Source: Thermoleophilia bacterium (GTDB lineage: Bacteria; Actinomycetota; Thermoleophilia; RBG-16-64-13). Taken from it: a stretch of DNA of 64,000 nucleotides. Of this stretch, positions 39,506 to 49,010 are shown in pieces. The notes below the pieces were generated by a model, which was given only the letters and a program-made list of their open reading frames with translations, searched no databases and was not told the origin of the DNA. Positions within the stretch are counted from its first letter, which is position 1. Every line of letters starts with the position of its first letter. The DNA is taken from NCBI GenBank assembly GCA_026415615.1, contig JAOAGT010000001.1, positions 572,842-636,841 on the forward strand, in the 5' to 3' direction. Position numbers and translations under genes: made by a program.

Positions 39506-40957
39506 GTGATCAGCTTCTACCAGGAGCTTTTTAAGGCACAGGGTCAGGCAATGGCCACAGAAAGGGTGGGGGTAATGGGCACAGAAAGTAGAGTTGGCTT
39601 GGTTCGGCGCACCGGACGCAAAGAGCTTGCTCAGCGCTTTCGCAGTCAGCACATGGGACTGGCTCTGCGTCCGTCTGGACATATCCTAGCTACGGCGGCG
39701 ACCACGATCGTGCTTTTCCTGCTTGTGTTCTCTTCCTGGACTGGTACAACGGTGGCTGGGGGGCCTGATTTCGTGGACGTCCAGGGTGACGAATGGTTTG
39801 CCTCGGCTCTGACCGAGCTCTCAGCTCGGGGGATCGTTCAGGGTTTTCCCGACCAGTCTTTTGGACCCGAGCGTTTCGTGACGAAAGGCCAACTAGCCAT
39901 TTTTCTCGCCCGAGTTCTGCGTCTAGACAGCTCTCAAGTAGATCCTGTCTCCTGTCTTGTTAACGCGCAAGTCGTCGACGAGACCGAGGTCTCTGACTTT
40001 AGGCCTTTTCAGTTAGCGTCTCGACAGGAGGCTGCCGCATGGTTAATGCGAGCTGTCTTGCGTCTGGCCGGTGAGGATAGGACAGGTTGGCCGCTTGACG
40101 AGATGAGCCTGAGCTCGGACGAGGGGTCGTCATCCCTCATAGGAGGGCAAGAACAGGATGAGCTAGATGCGTGGCTGGGAGCGTTTCTTGACCGCAATAT
40201 GATTGACCCACGGTTTTCGAAGTACGTCGCCGAGGCCTTTCGTCTGGGCATTTTTCGTGGGGCGGGAGACGGGTACTTCTATCCCACTATTCCTTTGACA
40301 AGAGCAGAGGTGGTGGTGATCCTTCACCGAGCCTTTGTATCGCCGAGCCAGCCGCTCGAAAGTCCGCCGAACCCTACACCGGCCGCGGCAGCATACTCTC
40401 CCCTCGAGGTAGGTTCCACGGGGAGAACGGTTCTCATGCTCGAGCGTCGCCTAAGTCAACTTGGGTACGTATGCGGCGATGTCGATGGTGTCTACGACAG
40501 GCGCACAAGAGATGCAGTCATGGCCTTCGAGAAGTTTGAGCGGCTTGACCGTGACGGGACTGCTGAACCAGAGGTTTGGGCCCGGCTTTTCTTTGCTGCG
40601 GAGACTCCGGCTGCAAGATTGGATTTGCCTGGCAAAAGGGTGGAAGTAGATCTTTCCCGTCAGGTGATGTTGCTCATCGTTGATGGGCGAGTAGTTGCCG
40701 TTGTTCACGTCTCAACTGGAAAGGCGGGAACTCCGACCGGGCACGGGACAATATGGCTCAAGCAACGGGGCTGGGTGGAGTCTTCTGTGGGTTGGATGTA
40801 CTACCCCTGCTACTTCTGGCCTCGCATTGCTATTCACGGGTCTTCGAGTGTTCCCCCGTATCCGGCAAGCCACGGATGTGTCCGAACTCCGGTGTGGATT
40901 GCTCCGGAGGTGTTTTCTTGGCTTCAGATAGGGACGAGAGTGGACGTGTACTACTAA
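39506..40957 (+). CDS. SLH-domain, peptidoglycan-binding L,D-transpeptidase
   Basis: An exported cell-wall enzyme of 483 residues. After a basic cytoplasmic lead and a single hydrophobic segment (about residues 60-80, ending TTVAGG) come two S-layer-homology repeats (FVDVQGDEWFASALTEL and KYVAEAFRLGIFRG), a peptidoglycan-binding domain (about 295-345, LERRLSQLGYVCGDVDG) and a C-terminal YkuD domain with the IHGSSSVPPYPASHGCVRTP catalytic motif, whose nucleophile is the Cys of SHGC. It would form 3-3 crosslinks or attach proteins. Start uncertain: GTG 39506 is longest; ATG 39575 has a better purine-rich leader. Transcribed divergently from the glutaredoxin gene. Confidence 0.85.
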   Translation: MISFYQELFKAQGQAMATERVGVMGTESRVGLVRRTGRKELAQRFRSQHMGLALRPSGHILATAATTIVLFLLVFSSWTGTTVAGGPDFVDVQGDEWFASALTELSARGIVQGFPDQSFGPERFVTKGQLAIFLARVLRLDSSQVDPVSCLVNAQVVDETEVSDFRPFQLASRQEAAAWLMRAVLRLAGEDRTGWPLDEMSLSSDEGSSSLIGGQEQDELDAWLGAFLDRNMIDPRFSKYVAEAFRLGIFRGAGDGYFYPTIPLTRAEVVVILHRAFVSPSQPLESPPNPTPAAAAYSPLEVGSTGRTVLMLERRLSQLGYVCGDVDGVYDRRTRDAVMAFEKFERLDRDGTAEPEVWARLFFAAETPAARLDLPGKRVEVDLSRQVMLLIVDGRVVAVVHVSTGKAGTPTGHGTIWLKQRGWVESSVGWMYYPCYFWPRIAIHGSSSVPPYPASHGCVRTPVWIAPEVFSWLQIGTRVDVYY

Positions 40958-40991
40958 GCAGCGCGTGCCGCCCACTAAAGAGCGCGTGCGG

Positions 40992-42287
40992 TTAGGAGCG
41001 CGCGTTCTCGGTGCGTAAACCTGCTAGTTCTCGCCGGAGAAGATCAAGCGCAGAGTAAGCAGCGCGCTCTCTGATCTGGTTGCGTTCCCCGAAAAGACGA
41101 AGCTTTTCGACAGTCACTCGCGTGCTTGTTGCGCATGCAACAAAAACGAGGCCAACTGGTTTTTCTGGCGTGCCGCCTTCCGGACCTGCGATCCCCGTAG
41201 TGGCGAGACCGCAGTCGGTTCCGAGGAGGTGTCTTACTCCTTGAGCCATTGCCTCAGCAACTTCTTGGCTCACAGCTCCCTTGGAGGCTAGAAGTTCCGC
41301 CGGAACACCCAACAACCGCTCCTTTACGCGGTTGTCATAAGCGATAACTCCCCCCAAGAAATATCTACTGCTGCCGGGTACGTCAGTGAGGCGTCTGCCG
41401 AGGAGACCTCCAGTACATGACTCAGCTACCGCCACAGTGAGCCCCTGGGCTTGAAGTGTAGCTCCCACCACCTCCGGCAGGGTCTCTCGACCCAGCGAAT
41501 AGACGTTTGGTTCCAACAGAGACACGATCTGCTTGGTCACGCGCTCAAGCTCTTCTCGCCCCTCTTGATCTCCTCTTCCCCGGAGGATGACAGTTACCCC
41601 ATCTAGTGCAGCACGGGTACCTATGCTAAGAGTCTTGCTGCGCCAGTTAAGTCCTGAAAGACGGCTAGCAATCACCGACTCGCCCAGCCCAAAGGTGCGA
41701 ATTCGTCGCACACAGATTGCTTGGTGCTCCTCAAGTCGTTCTTCGAGCATAGGCTGGACATAGTTCTCCCACATGTGCTCAAGCTCCCAGGGCACGCCGG
41801 GGAGGGCTACGATGATGGTCGGCCCGTGCAACATCCAGAAGCCAGGGGCAGTGCCCAGAAATGGAATGTCATGTGCTCCCTGGGGAAGAAAGGCCTGCTT
41901 GCGGTTGCTTTCACTCATGGGCAGACTGCGAGCGGCAAAGCGCTCCCTTATCTGCTCGAGCAATTCTTCATGGAACTCAAGAGACCTTCCTGTTGCGGCG
42001 GCCACTGCTTCACGGGTAAGGTCATCTTCTGTGGGGCCTAGGCCACCGGAAAGTACGAGAACCGAGGGCTTTCGGGATAGAGCCTCTTGAATTGCCTGAA
42101 CTATGTCGCTCAGTTCATCAAGGACACATGCCGCTCGGGTGACCAAGATGCCCAGCTCCAAGAAGCGCTCTCCCAAGTAGACTTGGTTAGTGTTGACAGT
42201 GTCTCCGCGCAGCAGTTCGTCGCCCGTAAAGATGATCTCCGCGGTGTGGGTCTTGCCCAGTTCCGCGCTCGTATTGAGATCGTTCAT
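40992..42287 (-). CDS. cinA: CinA-family nicotinamide-nucleotide amidase
   Basis: A two-domain CinA of 431 residues: an N-terminal MoCF-like (COG1058) domain with GDELLRGDTVNTNQVYLGERF and SGGLGPTEDDLTREAVA, and a C-terminal NMN deamidase domain with the AESCTGGLLGRRLTDVPGSS and TTGIAGPEGGTPEKPVG motifs. It recycles pyridine nucleotides by deamidating NMN; the ADP-ribose pyrophosphatase activity of the N-domain occurs in some homologues. ATG 42287 follows AAGGGAGAG; the longer frame runs into the divergent tryptophan-operon promoter. Confidence 0.92.
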   Translation of the reverse strand: MNDLNTSAELGKTHTAEIIFTGDELLRGDTVNTNQVYLGERFLELGILVTRAACVLDELSDIVQAIQEALSRKPSVLVLSGGLGPTEDDLTREAVAAATGRSLEFHEELLEQIRERFAARSLPMSESNRKQAFLPQGAHDIPFLGTAPGFWMLHGPTIIVALPGVPWELEHMWENYVQPMLEERLEEHQAICVRRIRTFGLGESVIASRLSGLNWRSKTLSIGTRAALDGVTVILRGRGDQEGREELERVTKQIVSLLEPNVYSLGRETLPEVVGATLQAQGLTVAVAESCTGGLLGRRLTDVPGSSRYFLGGVIAYDNRVKERLLGVPAELLASKGAVSQEVAEAMAQGVRHLLGTDCGLATTGIAGPEGGTPEKPVGLVFVACATSTRVTVEKLRLFGERNQIRERAAYSALDLLRRELAGLRTENARS

Positions 42288-42324
42288 GGTCGAGGCTCTC
42301 CCTTCTTGGTGCAGCAAGCCCTTC

Positions 42325-42353
42325 TTCACAGGGCAAGGATAAGCGTGTATGAT
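42325..42353 (+). promoter_or_regulatory. Promoter of the tryptophan operon
   Basis: TTCACA (42325-42330) and TATGAT (42348-42353) are each one base from the sigma-70-type consensus and are separated by exactly 17 nt. The start site would be near 42360, about 30 nt before the leader peptide. It lies in the divergent gap with cinA. Confidence 0.7.
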
Positions 42354-42390
42354 AGCGCCAAAGGCCAGCGACACTAAGGAGCAGGCAAAG

Positions 42391-42519
42391 ATGCTGAGTG
42401 ATGGTGCTACTGTGAGCGTTTTGCGGCGTGCGGATGACGGGTCTTATGCTCGGTCTGCTCGTTGGTGGCGCCATCAGTTCGTTGGCACTGTTTACGGTGG
42501 GCAGCCCTTCTGGCTCTAG
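42391..42519 (+). CDS. trpL: Tryptophan operon leader peptide
   Basis: A 42-codon open frame with an AAGGAG ribosome site 9 nt before the ATG. It encodes tandem Trp codons (residues 25-26, SARWWRH, at 42463-42468) and a third Trp two residues before the stop (FWL). Trp is otherwise a rare residue, and the frame sits directly downstream of a good promoter and upstream of hisI-trpE, so it is best explained as an attenuation leader whose translation stalls when Trp-tRNA is scarce. It would have no other function. Confidence 0.8.
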   Translation: MLSDGATVSVLRRADDGSYARSARWWRHQFVGTVYGGQPFWL

Positions 42520-42574
42520 CCCCTCGCCTGCGGCGAGGGGCGCCTCCAGCGGCCGAGTGCTTTGACATTCGGCC
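42520..42574 (+). promoter_or_regulatory. Candidate trp attenuator hairpins
   Basis: Immediately after the leader stop, CCCCTCGCC (42520-42528) pairs with GGCGAGGGG (42532-42540) over a TGC loop. GGCCGAGT (42551-42558) pairs with ATTCGGCC (42567-42574), including one G-U. A competing pairing joins the Trp codon stretch TGGTGGCGCC (42463-42472) with GGCGCCTCCA (42539-42548), 9 of 10 positions, which would disrupt the first hairpin. No strong U-tract follows, so either translational control or a U-poor actinobacterial terminator is possible. Confidence 0.55.
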
Positions 42575-42632
42575 ATTGTGGCGCGATGGATGCGCCGATG
42601 TAGTGGTAGGATGCGAGCAAAGAAGGGATGCC

Positions 42633-43064
42633 ATGAGCGAGAACAGAGACATACCAGGTAATCCGAAAACTTCTTCCAGTACTCGGCCCATTGCCGGCGG
42701 TCAGCCTGTTTCCATCAAATTTGACGAGCGTGGTCTCGTGCCATGCATAGTTCAAGATTGGCACACGGGGCAGGTGCTCATGCTTGCCTACATGGATGAG
42801 GAGGCTATTCGCCGGACGCTAGAAACCCGCACCACCTGGTTCTACAGTCGCTCGCGTCAGGAGTACTGGAATAAGGGTGCGACCTCTGGTCACATCCAAA
42901 AGGTGCGCGAGCTTAGGTATGACTGCGACGCTGACACCCTTCTTGCGTTGGTGGAGCAAACCGGGGTCGCCTGTCATACCGGAACCTACACCTGTTTCGA
43001 CGACCGATGGCTTAGCGCGCCAGCTGATGAGGAGCCGCCTTTTCTCGCTAAACGAGAAAGGTAG
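42633..43064 (+). CDS. hisI: Phosphoribosyl-AMP cyclohydrolase
   Basis: Opens the purine ring of phosphoribosyl-AMP, third step of histidine synthesis. The 143-residue protein has the family metal motifs [27 protein letters not shown] (given here as the DCDAD and ACHTG elements) and the [14 protein letters not shown] and [17 protein letters not shown] segments. The HisE (pyrophosphohydrolase) domain is absent. ATG 42633 follows AAGGGATGCC. It is the first structural gene after the trp leader, 6 nt before trpE, so histidine and tryptophan synthesis, both PRPP-consuming, are linked in one transcript. Confidence 0.92.
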   Translation: MSENRDIPGNPKTSSSTRPIAGGQPVSIKFDERGLVPCIVQDWHTGQVLMLAYMDEEAIRRTLETRTTWFYSRSRQEYWNKGATSGHIQKVRELRYDCDADTLLALVEQTGVACHTGTYTCFDDRWLSAPADEEPPFLAKRER

Positions 43065-43070
43065 GCAGCC

Positions 43071-44606
43071 ATGAAATCGAGCGCGCTATCGGCCGCGCCT
43101 TCGCTAGCGGAGGTGCGGGCCCTTAGTTCCACGTATAACGTGATCCCCGTGGCGCATACGTTCATTGCGGACACTGAGACGCCAGTGTCAGCTTTTCTCA
43201 AGTTGCGCCAGCCCGCGGGGTGTTTTCTCTTAGAGAGTGCTGAGCGGGGTCTACAGCTGGGCAGATACTCGTTTCTTGGCATAAAGGCCTGGGAAAGCGT
43301 GCGTCTTTCTGGCCGGACGGTCACGGTACGTCGCGGGGGGGTAGACACCCAGTACGATCTTTCAGAACACGCTGCCGACCCGTTTGCATTCATGGCTTAT
43401 CACCTCCAGCGCTATCGGGTTCCACCTCTGGAAGGGCTGCCACCGTTTGTGGGCGGGGCGGTAGGGTACTTTGGGTATGACTGTGCCCGATATGTGGAGC
43501 GGTTGCCCTCTGCTCCTCCCGACGATCTTGGCCTGCCCGATATGGCTTTCCTGCTTACTGACGTCATCGTGGTTTTTGATCATTTGCGGCACACGATTAC
43601 CTTGCTTACCAATGTTTTTGTGGAGGAAGAACCGGATCTCGAGGCGGCCTATCGAGATGCTGTGGAGCGCCTGGCCGAGGTCAAGGATCGACTGCGGGCA
43701 CCGGTTCCTCCGCCGCGCTGGGAACTTGGCCGCACCACTGGCGGCAGGGGTTCGGAACCTGATTTTGACGTGAAGTCCAACTTCAGCCGGGACAGGTTTC
43801 TTGAAGCAGTGGCTCGGGCGCGCGAGTACATCCATGCCGGGGACGCGTTTCAGATTGTTCTTTCGCAGCGCTTCGAGTGTCCTGTGAGAGTGAGCGGATT
43901 TTCCATTTATCGGGGGCTGCGGGCGGTTAACCCCAGTCCTTACATGTATTACTTGGCGTTCCGTGATTTTGAGATAGTCGGCTCCAGTCCGGAACCTCTG
44001 GTTACCGTGACCGGGAGGCGCGTTGAAACCAGACCAATAGCTGGTACGCGACCACGGGGAAGCACGCCGGCGGAAGACGCTGCCCTTGCCCAAGAAATGC
44101 TTTCGGACGAGAAAGAAAGAGCAGAGCACGTCATGCTCGTAGATTTGGGCCGAAACGACTTGGGCAAGGTTTGTAAGCCAGGTTCCGTCAAAGTGGCTGA
44201 TTTCATGCAGGTGGAGAGATACAGCCACGTCATGCACATTGTCTCTTCAGTGGTGGGAGAGCTAAACGATGGTCTGGGCGCCGCCGATGCTCTCCGAGCT
44301 GTTTTCCCCGCTGGCACGGTGTCGGGTGCTCCAAAAGTCAGGGCCATGCAGATTATCGATGAGTTAGAGCCTACTCGTCGAGGCCCATACGCGGGTGCTA
44401 TCGGCTATCTCAGCTACTCGGGAGATCTTGACTCCTGCATTTACATCCGGACCGTGCTGGTTCGCGATGGGAGGGCTTATATCCAAGCCGGCGCGGGCAT
44501 CGTGGCGGATTCTGAGCCAGAGAAGGAGTTTGTCGAAACCCAGAACAAAGCGCGGGCCATGTTTCGAGCCATAGAGCTGGCGGAAGCGCAGGATGATTGG
44601 GAGTGA
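43071..44606 (+). CDS. trpE: Anthranilate synthase component I
   Basis: Chorismate plus ammonia (from TrpG) to anthranilate. A 511-residue chorismate-binding enzyme with the Trp-feedback site LLESAERG near residue 55, and the active-site blocks FQIVLSQRFE, SSPEPLVTV, RPIAGTRPRG, EHVMLVDLGRNDLGKV and GAPKVRAMQIIDELEP. Normal length for TrpE. Preceded by GAAAGGTAGG, 6 nt after hisI and 12 nt before trpG. Confidence 0.96.
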   Translation: MKSSALSAAPSLAEVRALSSTYNVIPVAHTFIADTETPVSAFLKLRQPAGCFLLESAERGLQLGRYSFLGIKAWESVRLSGRTVTVRRGGVDTQYDLSEHAADPFAFMAYHLQRYRVPPLEGLPPFVGGAVGYFGYDCARYVERLPSAPPDDLGLPDMAFLLTDVIVVFDHLRHTITLLTNVFVEEEPDLEAAYRDAVERLAEVKDRLRAPVPPPRWELGRTTGGRGSEPDFDVKSNFSRDRFLEAVARAREYIHAGDAFQIVLSQRFECPVRVSGFSIYRGLRAVNPSPYMYYLAFRDFEIVGSSPEPLVTVTGRRVETRPIAGTRPRGSTPAEDAALAQEMLSDEKERAEHVMLVDLGRNDLGKVCKPGSVKVADFMQVERYSHVMHIVSSVVGELNDGLGAADALRAVFPAGTVSGAPKVRAMQIIDELEPTRRGPYAGAIGYLSYSGDLDSCIYIRTVLVRDGRAYIQAGAGIVADSEPEKEFVETQNKARAMFRAIELAEAQDDWE

Positions 44607-44618
44607 GGGGGGAGAAAG

Positions 44619-45293
44619 ATGATGGCCAATCAGACTGACAATCTTGTGATCGAGCATACTTACACATTAGGCCGAGAGGCAGGCCGTTTCCCGGCTCCTG
44701 GTTTGAAAGACGTCAGGATTCTCGTAATCGATAACTATGATTCCTTTACGTACAACCTCGTCCAGTATCTGGCGGAGATCACTGCGACTGAGGTCCGCGT
44801 GTACCGCAATGATGAGATTACAGTTGAGGGTATCCGCGAGCATAACCCTACTCATATTGTCCTTTCTCCGGGACCCTGCACTCCCGACCAGGCTGGCATC
44901 AGTCTAGAGGTAGTGAAGGCCTTTGGCGGCCGGGTTCCAATACTAGGTGTTTGTCTCGGCCATCAGGCCATAGGACAGGCCTACGGAGGGGTTGTGGTCA
45001 GGGCTAAGGCTCCAGTCCATGGAAAGACGTCTTTGGTCCACCATGACCGGCGCGGCATTTTTGCCGGCCTTCCGCAACCTTTTGTTGCTACTCGCTATCA
45101 CTCCTTGGTTCTTGATCGCGCGCTGCCCAGTTGTCTTGAAATCTCTGCCTGGACGCAAGACGGCGTCATTATGGGGGTAAGGCACCGCGAGTATGCGGTA
45201 GACGGGGTCCAGTTTCACCCGGAGAGTCTGCTTACAGCTGTTGGCAAAGATCTGCTGCGCAACTTCCTTAGCCATCGAGGAGGTCTGCGATGA
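44619..45293 (+). CDS. trpG: Anthranilate synthase component II (glutamine amidotransferase)
   Basis: Class I glutamine amidotransferase supplying ammonia to TrpE. The catalytic Cys is in [10 protein letters not shown] and the His-Glu pair in [26 protein letters not shown] starts the core. About 30 extra residues precede this core. GGGGGGAGAAAG lies before ATG 44619. The end overlaps trpD by 4 nt. Confidence 0.95.
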   Translation: MMANQTDNLVIEHTYTLGREAGRFPAPGLKDVRILVIDNYDSFTYNLVQYLAEITATEVRVYRNDEITVEGIREHNPTHIVLSPGPCTPDQAGISLEVVKAFGGRVPILGVCLGHQAIGQAYGGVVVRAKAPVHGKTSLVHHDRRGIFAGLPQPFVATRYHSLVLDRALPSCLEISAWTQDGVIMGVRHREYAVDGVQFHPESLLTAVGKDLLRNFLSHRGGLR

Positions 45294-46432
45294 GCGGGAC
45301 GGTTGGCGTGAATGCGTCGAGCGTCGGAGCGGGAACATTAGCTCTGGTCCTTAGACAGCTGGCGGAAGGTCGAGACTTAGATCGTTGCCAGGCGGCAGAC
45401 GCCCTTACTTTCATTGCTGAAGGCCAGGTGGAAGAGGCTCAGCTGGCTGCCTTTCTCATGGGCTTGCGAGTGAAGGGAGAGACAGCAGACGAAGTGGCGG
45501 GACTCTTGGAGACTATGCGCCGGCTGGTGGTCCCGGTTGAAACGCCATACCGTTCCCAACTCGTGGATATTGTCGGTACAGGAGGGGACGGGCTGGGCAC
45601 TTTTAACATATCCACCACTGCGGCGTTTGTTGCGGCTGGGGCTGGGTTGCGTGTAGCCAAGCATGGTAACCGAGCGGCCAGCTCGCGGTGCGGCTCCGCA
45701 GATGTACTTGAGGCGCTCGGTGTCAGAATTGATCTGAGTCCCGAGCAAGTCAGGCAATGCATCGAACGAGTGGGGATCGGCTTCATGCTGGCTACTGCTC
45801 ATCATCCGGCCATGAGCAAGGTTGCCCGGGTGCGAAAAGTGCTGGGTGTTCGTACGGTTTTCAACCTCCTTGGACCCCTCACCAATCCAGCAGGCGCACT
45901 GCGCCAGGTGATCGGCGTAAGCAGTCCTGAGTACCTACGGGTGCTGGCTGAAGCTCTAGCCCGTGTAGGGTGCAAGCACGCTCTTGTGGTTTGTGGTGAA
46001 GCAGGTATGGACGAGCTTTCCGTGACCGGACCCACTCAAGTAGTGGAAGTCAGGGATGGCGTGGTTGCTGGGGACTATCTGCTTGAACCAGAAAGCCTGG
46101 GTATCACCCGCTGCGACCTAAGTGCTTTGGCGGGTGGCACACCAGCCGAAAACGCAGCCATAACCCGGGCGATTCTATGCGGCGAGCGTGGGCCGCGCAG
46201 AGACGTCGTGCTTCTCAATGCTGGAGCTGCTTTATACGTGGGAGGAGCCGCTCCTAACATTGGCGAGGGAATGATCTTAGCTGAGAAAGCAATTGACAAC
46301 GGCCAAGCTGCCGCAGTGCTTGATCTCATGGTTCGAATAACAAACGAATTAGCGTGCGAGAGAGACAAGCAAGGAAACGGAAAACAAACGGACGGGGAGC
46401 GGGGTGTATTCGATGCCACGCTTGTCTCCTAG
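45290..46432 (+). CDS. trpD: Anthranilate phosphoribosyltransferase
   Basis: Transfers the phosphoribosyl group of PRPP to anthranilate. The 380-residue protein has the PRPP/Mg motifs [37 protein letters not shown], and the [31 protein letters not shown] region with the anthranilate-site arginine. A C-terminal tail of about 25 polar residues is beyond the usual end. ATGA-type overlap with trpG upstream; trpC starts inside its 3' end. Confidence 0.95.
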   Translation: MSGTVGVNASSVGAGTLALVLRQLAEGRDLDRCQAADALTFIAEGQVEEAQLAAFLMGLRVKGETADEVAGLLETMRRLVVPVETPYRSQLVDIVGTGGDGLGTFNISTTAAFVAAGAGLRVAKHGNRAASSRCGSADVLEALGVRIDLSPEQVRQCIERVGIGFMLATAHHPAMSKVARVRKVLGVRTVFNLLGPLTNPAGALRQVIGVSSPEYLRVLAEALARVGCKHALVVCGEAGMDELSVTGPTQVVEVRDGVVAGDYLLEPESLGITRCDLSALAGGTPAENAAITRAILCGERGPRRDVVLLNAGAALYVGGAAPNIGEGMILAEKAIDNGQAAAVLDLMVRITNELACERDKQGNGKQTDGERGVFDATLVS

Positions 46433-47312
46433 GCAGGAAGATCCCGTAAACAGCCAAGGTGAGTGTTTGGCCGCCCGGCCGGACCAGTACCTTGTCCGCA
46501 TACTCGCAGCTGTGCGTGCACGACTGCGGGGGAGGCAGGATGCTTTGTCGCTGGCGGAGCTGAAGAAAATTTGCCGCACCGCGCGACCAAGACCCTCACT
46601 GCGTGAGGCGCTGGTGGGACCGGAGCTTGCTCTAATCGCTGAGGTCAAGCGCGCCTCGCCCAGCGCGGGCGCGATCCGGCCCGAGCTTCGTGTTCACGAG
46701 GTGGTAAAGGTATACGAAGAGGCAGGGGCTCGGGCTATTTCAGTGCTAACAGAGCAAGATTACTTCGGCGGGAGCCCCGAAGACTTGATCCAAGCGGCGC
46801 GCAGTACGACTTTGCCCATCCTACGCAAAGACTTCATAGTTGACGTCTATCAGATCTATGAAGCCAAGGCTTGGGGGGCTTCAGGTGTCCTACTCATAGC
46901 CGCCGTGTTGTCCGATGAAGAGCTGCACGATTTCGCACGCGTGGCCGCTGATCTGGGGTTGGATGTGCTTATAGAGGCGCATGACATAGCTGAGCTTGGA
47001 CGTGCTATGGCGGTGGAAGGTGCGCTTGTCGGCATTAACAACCGCGACTTGCGTACGTTTGAGGTGAATATAGATATCAGTGTAGAACTGGCACGCTTTG
47101 TAGCCCCAGACCGAGTACTGGTAGCCGAAAGCGGCATACACGATCATAGAGACGTAGAACGGCTGGCAGCGGCAGGCGTAGACGCGGTGCTAGTAGGAGA
47201 AGCGCTGCTTCGGGGTCCTGATGTGGGCGCGGCGGTGAGGCGTTTACTGGAGCCGGTACCCTTAAGAGTGGCCAGGCAAGCATTGGAAGTGAAAAGGGGG
47301 GAGATCTTGTGA
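46413..47312 (+). CDS. trpC: Indole-3-glycerol phosphate synthase
   Basis: Cyclises CdRP to indole-3-glycerol phosphate, a (beta/alpha)8 barrel of about 299 residues. Signature segments are ALIAEVKRASPSAG (with the catalytic Lys), SVLTEQDYFGGS, LPILRKDFIVDVYQIYEAKAWGA and LVGINNRDLRTFEV, ending SGIHDHRDVERL. ATG 46413 has GCGGGG 8 nt upstream; the in-frame GTG at 46404 is too close to that site. Starts 20 nt before the trpD stop. Confidence 0.95.
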   Translation: MPRLSPRQEDPVNSQGECLAARPDQYLVRILAAVRARLRGRQDALSLAELKKICRTARPRPSLREALVGPELALIAEVKRASPSAGAIRPELRVHEVVKVYEEAGARAISVLTEQDYFGGSPEDLIQAARSTTLPILRKDFIVDVYQIYEAKAWGASGVLLIAAVLSDEELHDFARVAADLGLDVLIEAHDIAELGRAMAVEGALVGINNRDLRTFEVNIDISVELARFVAPDRVLVAESGIHDHRDVERLAAAGVDAVLVGEALLRGPDVGAAVRRLLEPVPLRVARQALEVKRGEIL

Positions 47313-48145
47313 TCAGTTCGATTCTAGTGGGGGTAGATTCTTCTGCGTATGGCCGAGCGGCTCTCGATCACGCTGTAGATCTGGCAGTGACTTATAACGC
47401 CAAGCTTGTCGGCCTTCACGTCTTGGACGTGCGATATTTGGAAATGCCGCCCTATCTTGACTATTCCTATGCTTTTGAAGCGGTTCCCCCAGTTGTGGTT
47501 CCCCCGGAAGTAACCGAGAAATTTCGGGCCAAGTGCGAGAGGTTGCTTCAGGATGTGCGGCAGGCAGCCGAAGCGAGAGGAGTGTCTGTCTCCGCTCGGG
47601 CTGACGAGGGAGTGCCTGGTCAGGTCTTGGCTGACCTTGGCAAGAGCCACGGCTTGTTGGTTATTGGCAAGCGGGGGGAGCATGCCAAGTGGGCTCGGGA
47701 CCTTCTCGGGTCCACCGCAGAGGCTGTGGTGCGGCGTTCTTCCGCTCCGGTCTTGCTAACCGAACAAGAGTTTCGGCCAATCAGAAAAGCGGCTGTGCTA
47801 TTTGACGGCAGCCACCCGGCCGAGCGGGCTCTTCGCTTAGGTGCTGACCTAGCCCAAAAGAAAGGGGCTGAGATCGTTGTGCTGACGGTTGATGACGACG
47901 CGGATCGGGGCCGAAGGCTGCTTGACCAAGCGGCGGCTCACATTGAACCGCTGGGTTTAGAGGCCAGTTTCTATGTGAGGCCAGGTAAAACAGTCAAGAC
48001 TACTCTTGCCTTTTTGGAGCAAGAACCTTCAGACCTGGTCGTTTTTGGCATGCGGGGAGACTCACCGCTGCGAGAATTGATACTAGGCCGCACAGCCGAG
48101 CAGCTCATGCGAGCGGTGAAACTTCCTGTCGTTATGGTGCCCTAG
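47309..48145 (+). CDS. Universal stress protein with two Usp domains
   Basis: A 278-residue protein made of two UspA-type domains. The first has ILVGVDSSAYGRAALDHA and the nucleotide-binding VIGKRGEHAKWARDLLGSTAEAVVRRSSAPVLL motif (read as G-2x-G-9x-G-S); the second has FGMRGDSPLRELILGRTAEQLMRAVKLPVVMV. ATP/ADP binding is likely in at least one domain. GTG 47309 overlaps trpC by 4 nt and trpF begins 28 nt later, so the gene is truly embedded in the tryptophan operon. Its link to tryptophan synthesis is unknown. Confidence 0.9.
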   Translation: MISSILVGVDSSAYGRAALDHAVDLAVTYNAKLVGLHVLDVRYLEMPPYLDYSYAFEAVPPVVVPPEVTEKFRAKCERLLQDVRQAAEARGVSVSARADEGVPGQVLADLGKSHGLLVIGKRGEHAKWARDLLGSTAEAVVRRSSAPVLLTEQEFRPIRKAAVLFDGSHPAERALRLGADLAQKKGAEIVVLTVDDDADRGRRLLDQAAAHIEPLGLEASFYVRPGKTVKTTLAFLEQEPSDLVVFGMRGDSPLRELILGRTAEQLMRAVKLPVVMVP

Positions 48146-48173
48146 AACGACAGAGCTTCTAGACGGAGCGCGA

Positions 48174-49010
48174 GTGACAAAGACGGTAGAGCAAGGCGAT
48201 TTCGACAGCAGCCGTCTATTGGGATCAGCTTGGCAGGCCGGTCCCCGGGTGAAGGTTTGCGGCGTCACGCGTTTAGAGGATGCCCTGGAGGCTTGTCGCG
48301 TGGGTGTGTGGGCCATTGGCCTTGTGTTTGCGCCAAGTGCTCGCCAGGTTTCTGTGGATCAGGCTGCCCGTCTTGTTGCTAGCCTGCGAAAAGCCGTTGG
48401 TCTTGCTCGAACTGAGGCATTGTCGGAGGGGGAGAGATGCTACTCCGAGCCGTGGTCTTCCCCGGTAGTGGTTGGGGTGTTTACTGAGGCTGAAGCTGAC
48501 GAAATTGTGGAAGTGGCGCGCGAAGTCGGCCTGGATGCGATCCAACTTCACGGGAAAACAGGTCCTGAGGCACAGGAAGTGCGCGCTGCTTTCCAAGCCA
48601 GAGAAGAACACGGGCTGTCCGGTCCACCCCGTTGGCCGCTAGTTATCAGGGCCGTTCCTGTCGAGCCTGAGTCATGGACGTCAAGAGAGCTGATAAGCGC
48701 AGTTGAGCGAGCTAGCCCGGGCGCAGACATGCTTCTTTTCGACACGTCTTCAGGGGGGCGCTTCGGGGGCACGGGTAGGCCATTCACTTGGGAGATTGCT
48801 CGTCAAGCCGCTGGCGGCAGGCGCTTCCTGGTGGCGGGAGGCATCACGCCAGACACCGCCTTAGAGGCCATCGTCCGTTCTGGGGCTTGGGGGATTGATG
48901 TTTCAAGCGGGGTGGAGATAGCCCCCGGGGTGAAAGATCACCGGCTCATGCGCCAACTAATGCAGGCTGTAAGGCAGGCCTGCCACTGGAAGGAGATAGA
49001 GGAGAAGTGA
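48174..49010 (+). CDS. trpF: Phosphoribosylanthranilate isomerase
   Basis: Amadori rearrangement of phosphoribosylanthranilate to CdRP. The barrel has the catalytic [11 protein letters not shown] motif, [21 protein letters not shown], and the phosphate-binding [14 protein letters not shown] and [14 protein letters not shown] ends. At 278 residues it is 60-70 longer than usual, owing to an N-terminal lead of about 25 residues and two insertions (around 80-100 and 140-160). Starts at GTG 48174; its stop overlaps trpB. Confidence 0.92.
   Translation: MTKTVEQGDFDSSRLLGSAWQAGPRVKVCGVTRLEDALEACRVGVWAIGLVFAPSARQVSVDQAARLVASLRKAVGLARTEALSEGERCYSEPWSSPVVVGVFTEAEADEIVEVAREVGLDAIQLHGKTGPEAQEVRAAFQAREEHGLSGPPRWPLVIRAVPVEPESWTSRELISAVERASPGADMLLFDTSSGGRFGGTGRPFTWEIARQAAGGRRFLVAGGITPDTALEAIVRSGAWGIDVSSGVEIAPGVKDHRLMRQLMQAVRQACHWKEIEEK

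Noticed and set aside
43362-44237. Minus-strand open frame of 291 codons
   Set aside because: Antisense to trpE and not matched to any family feature.
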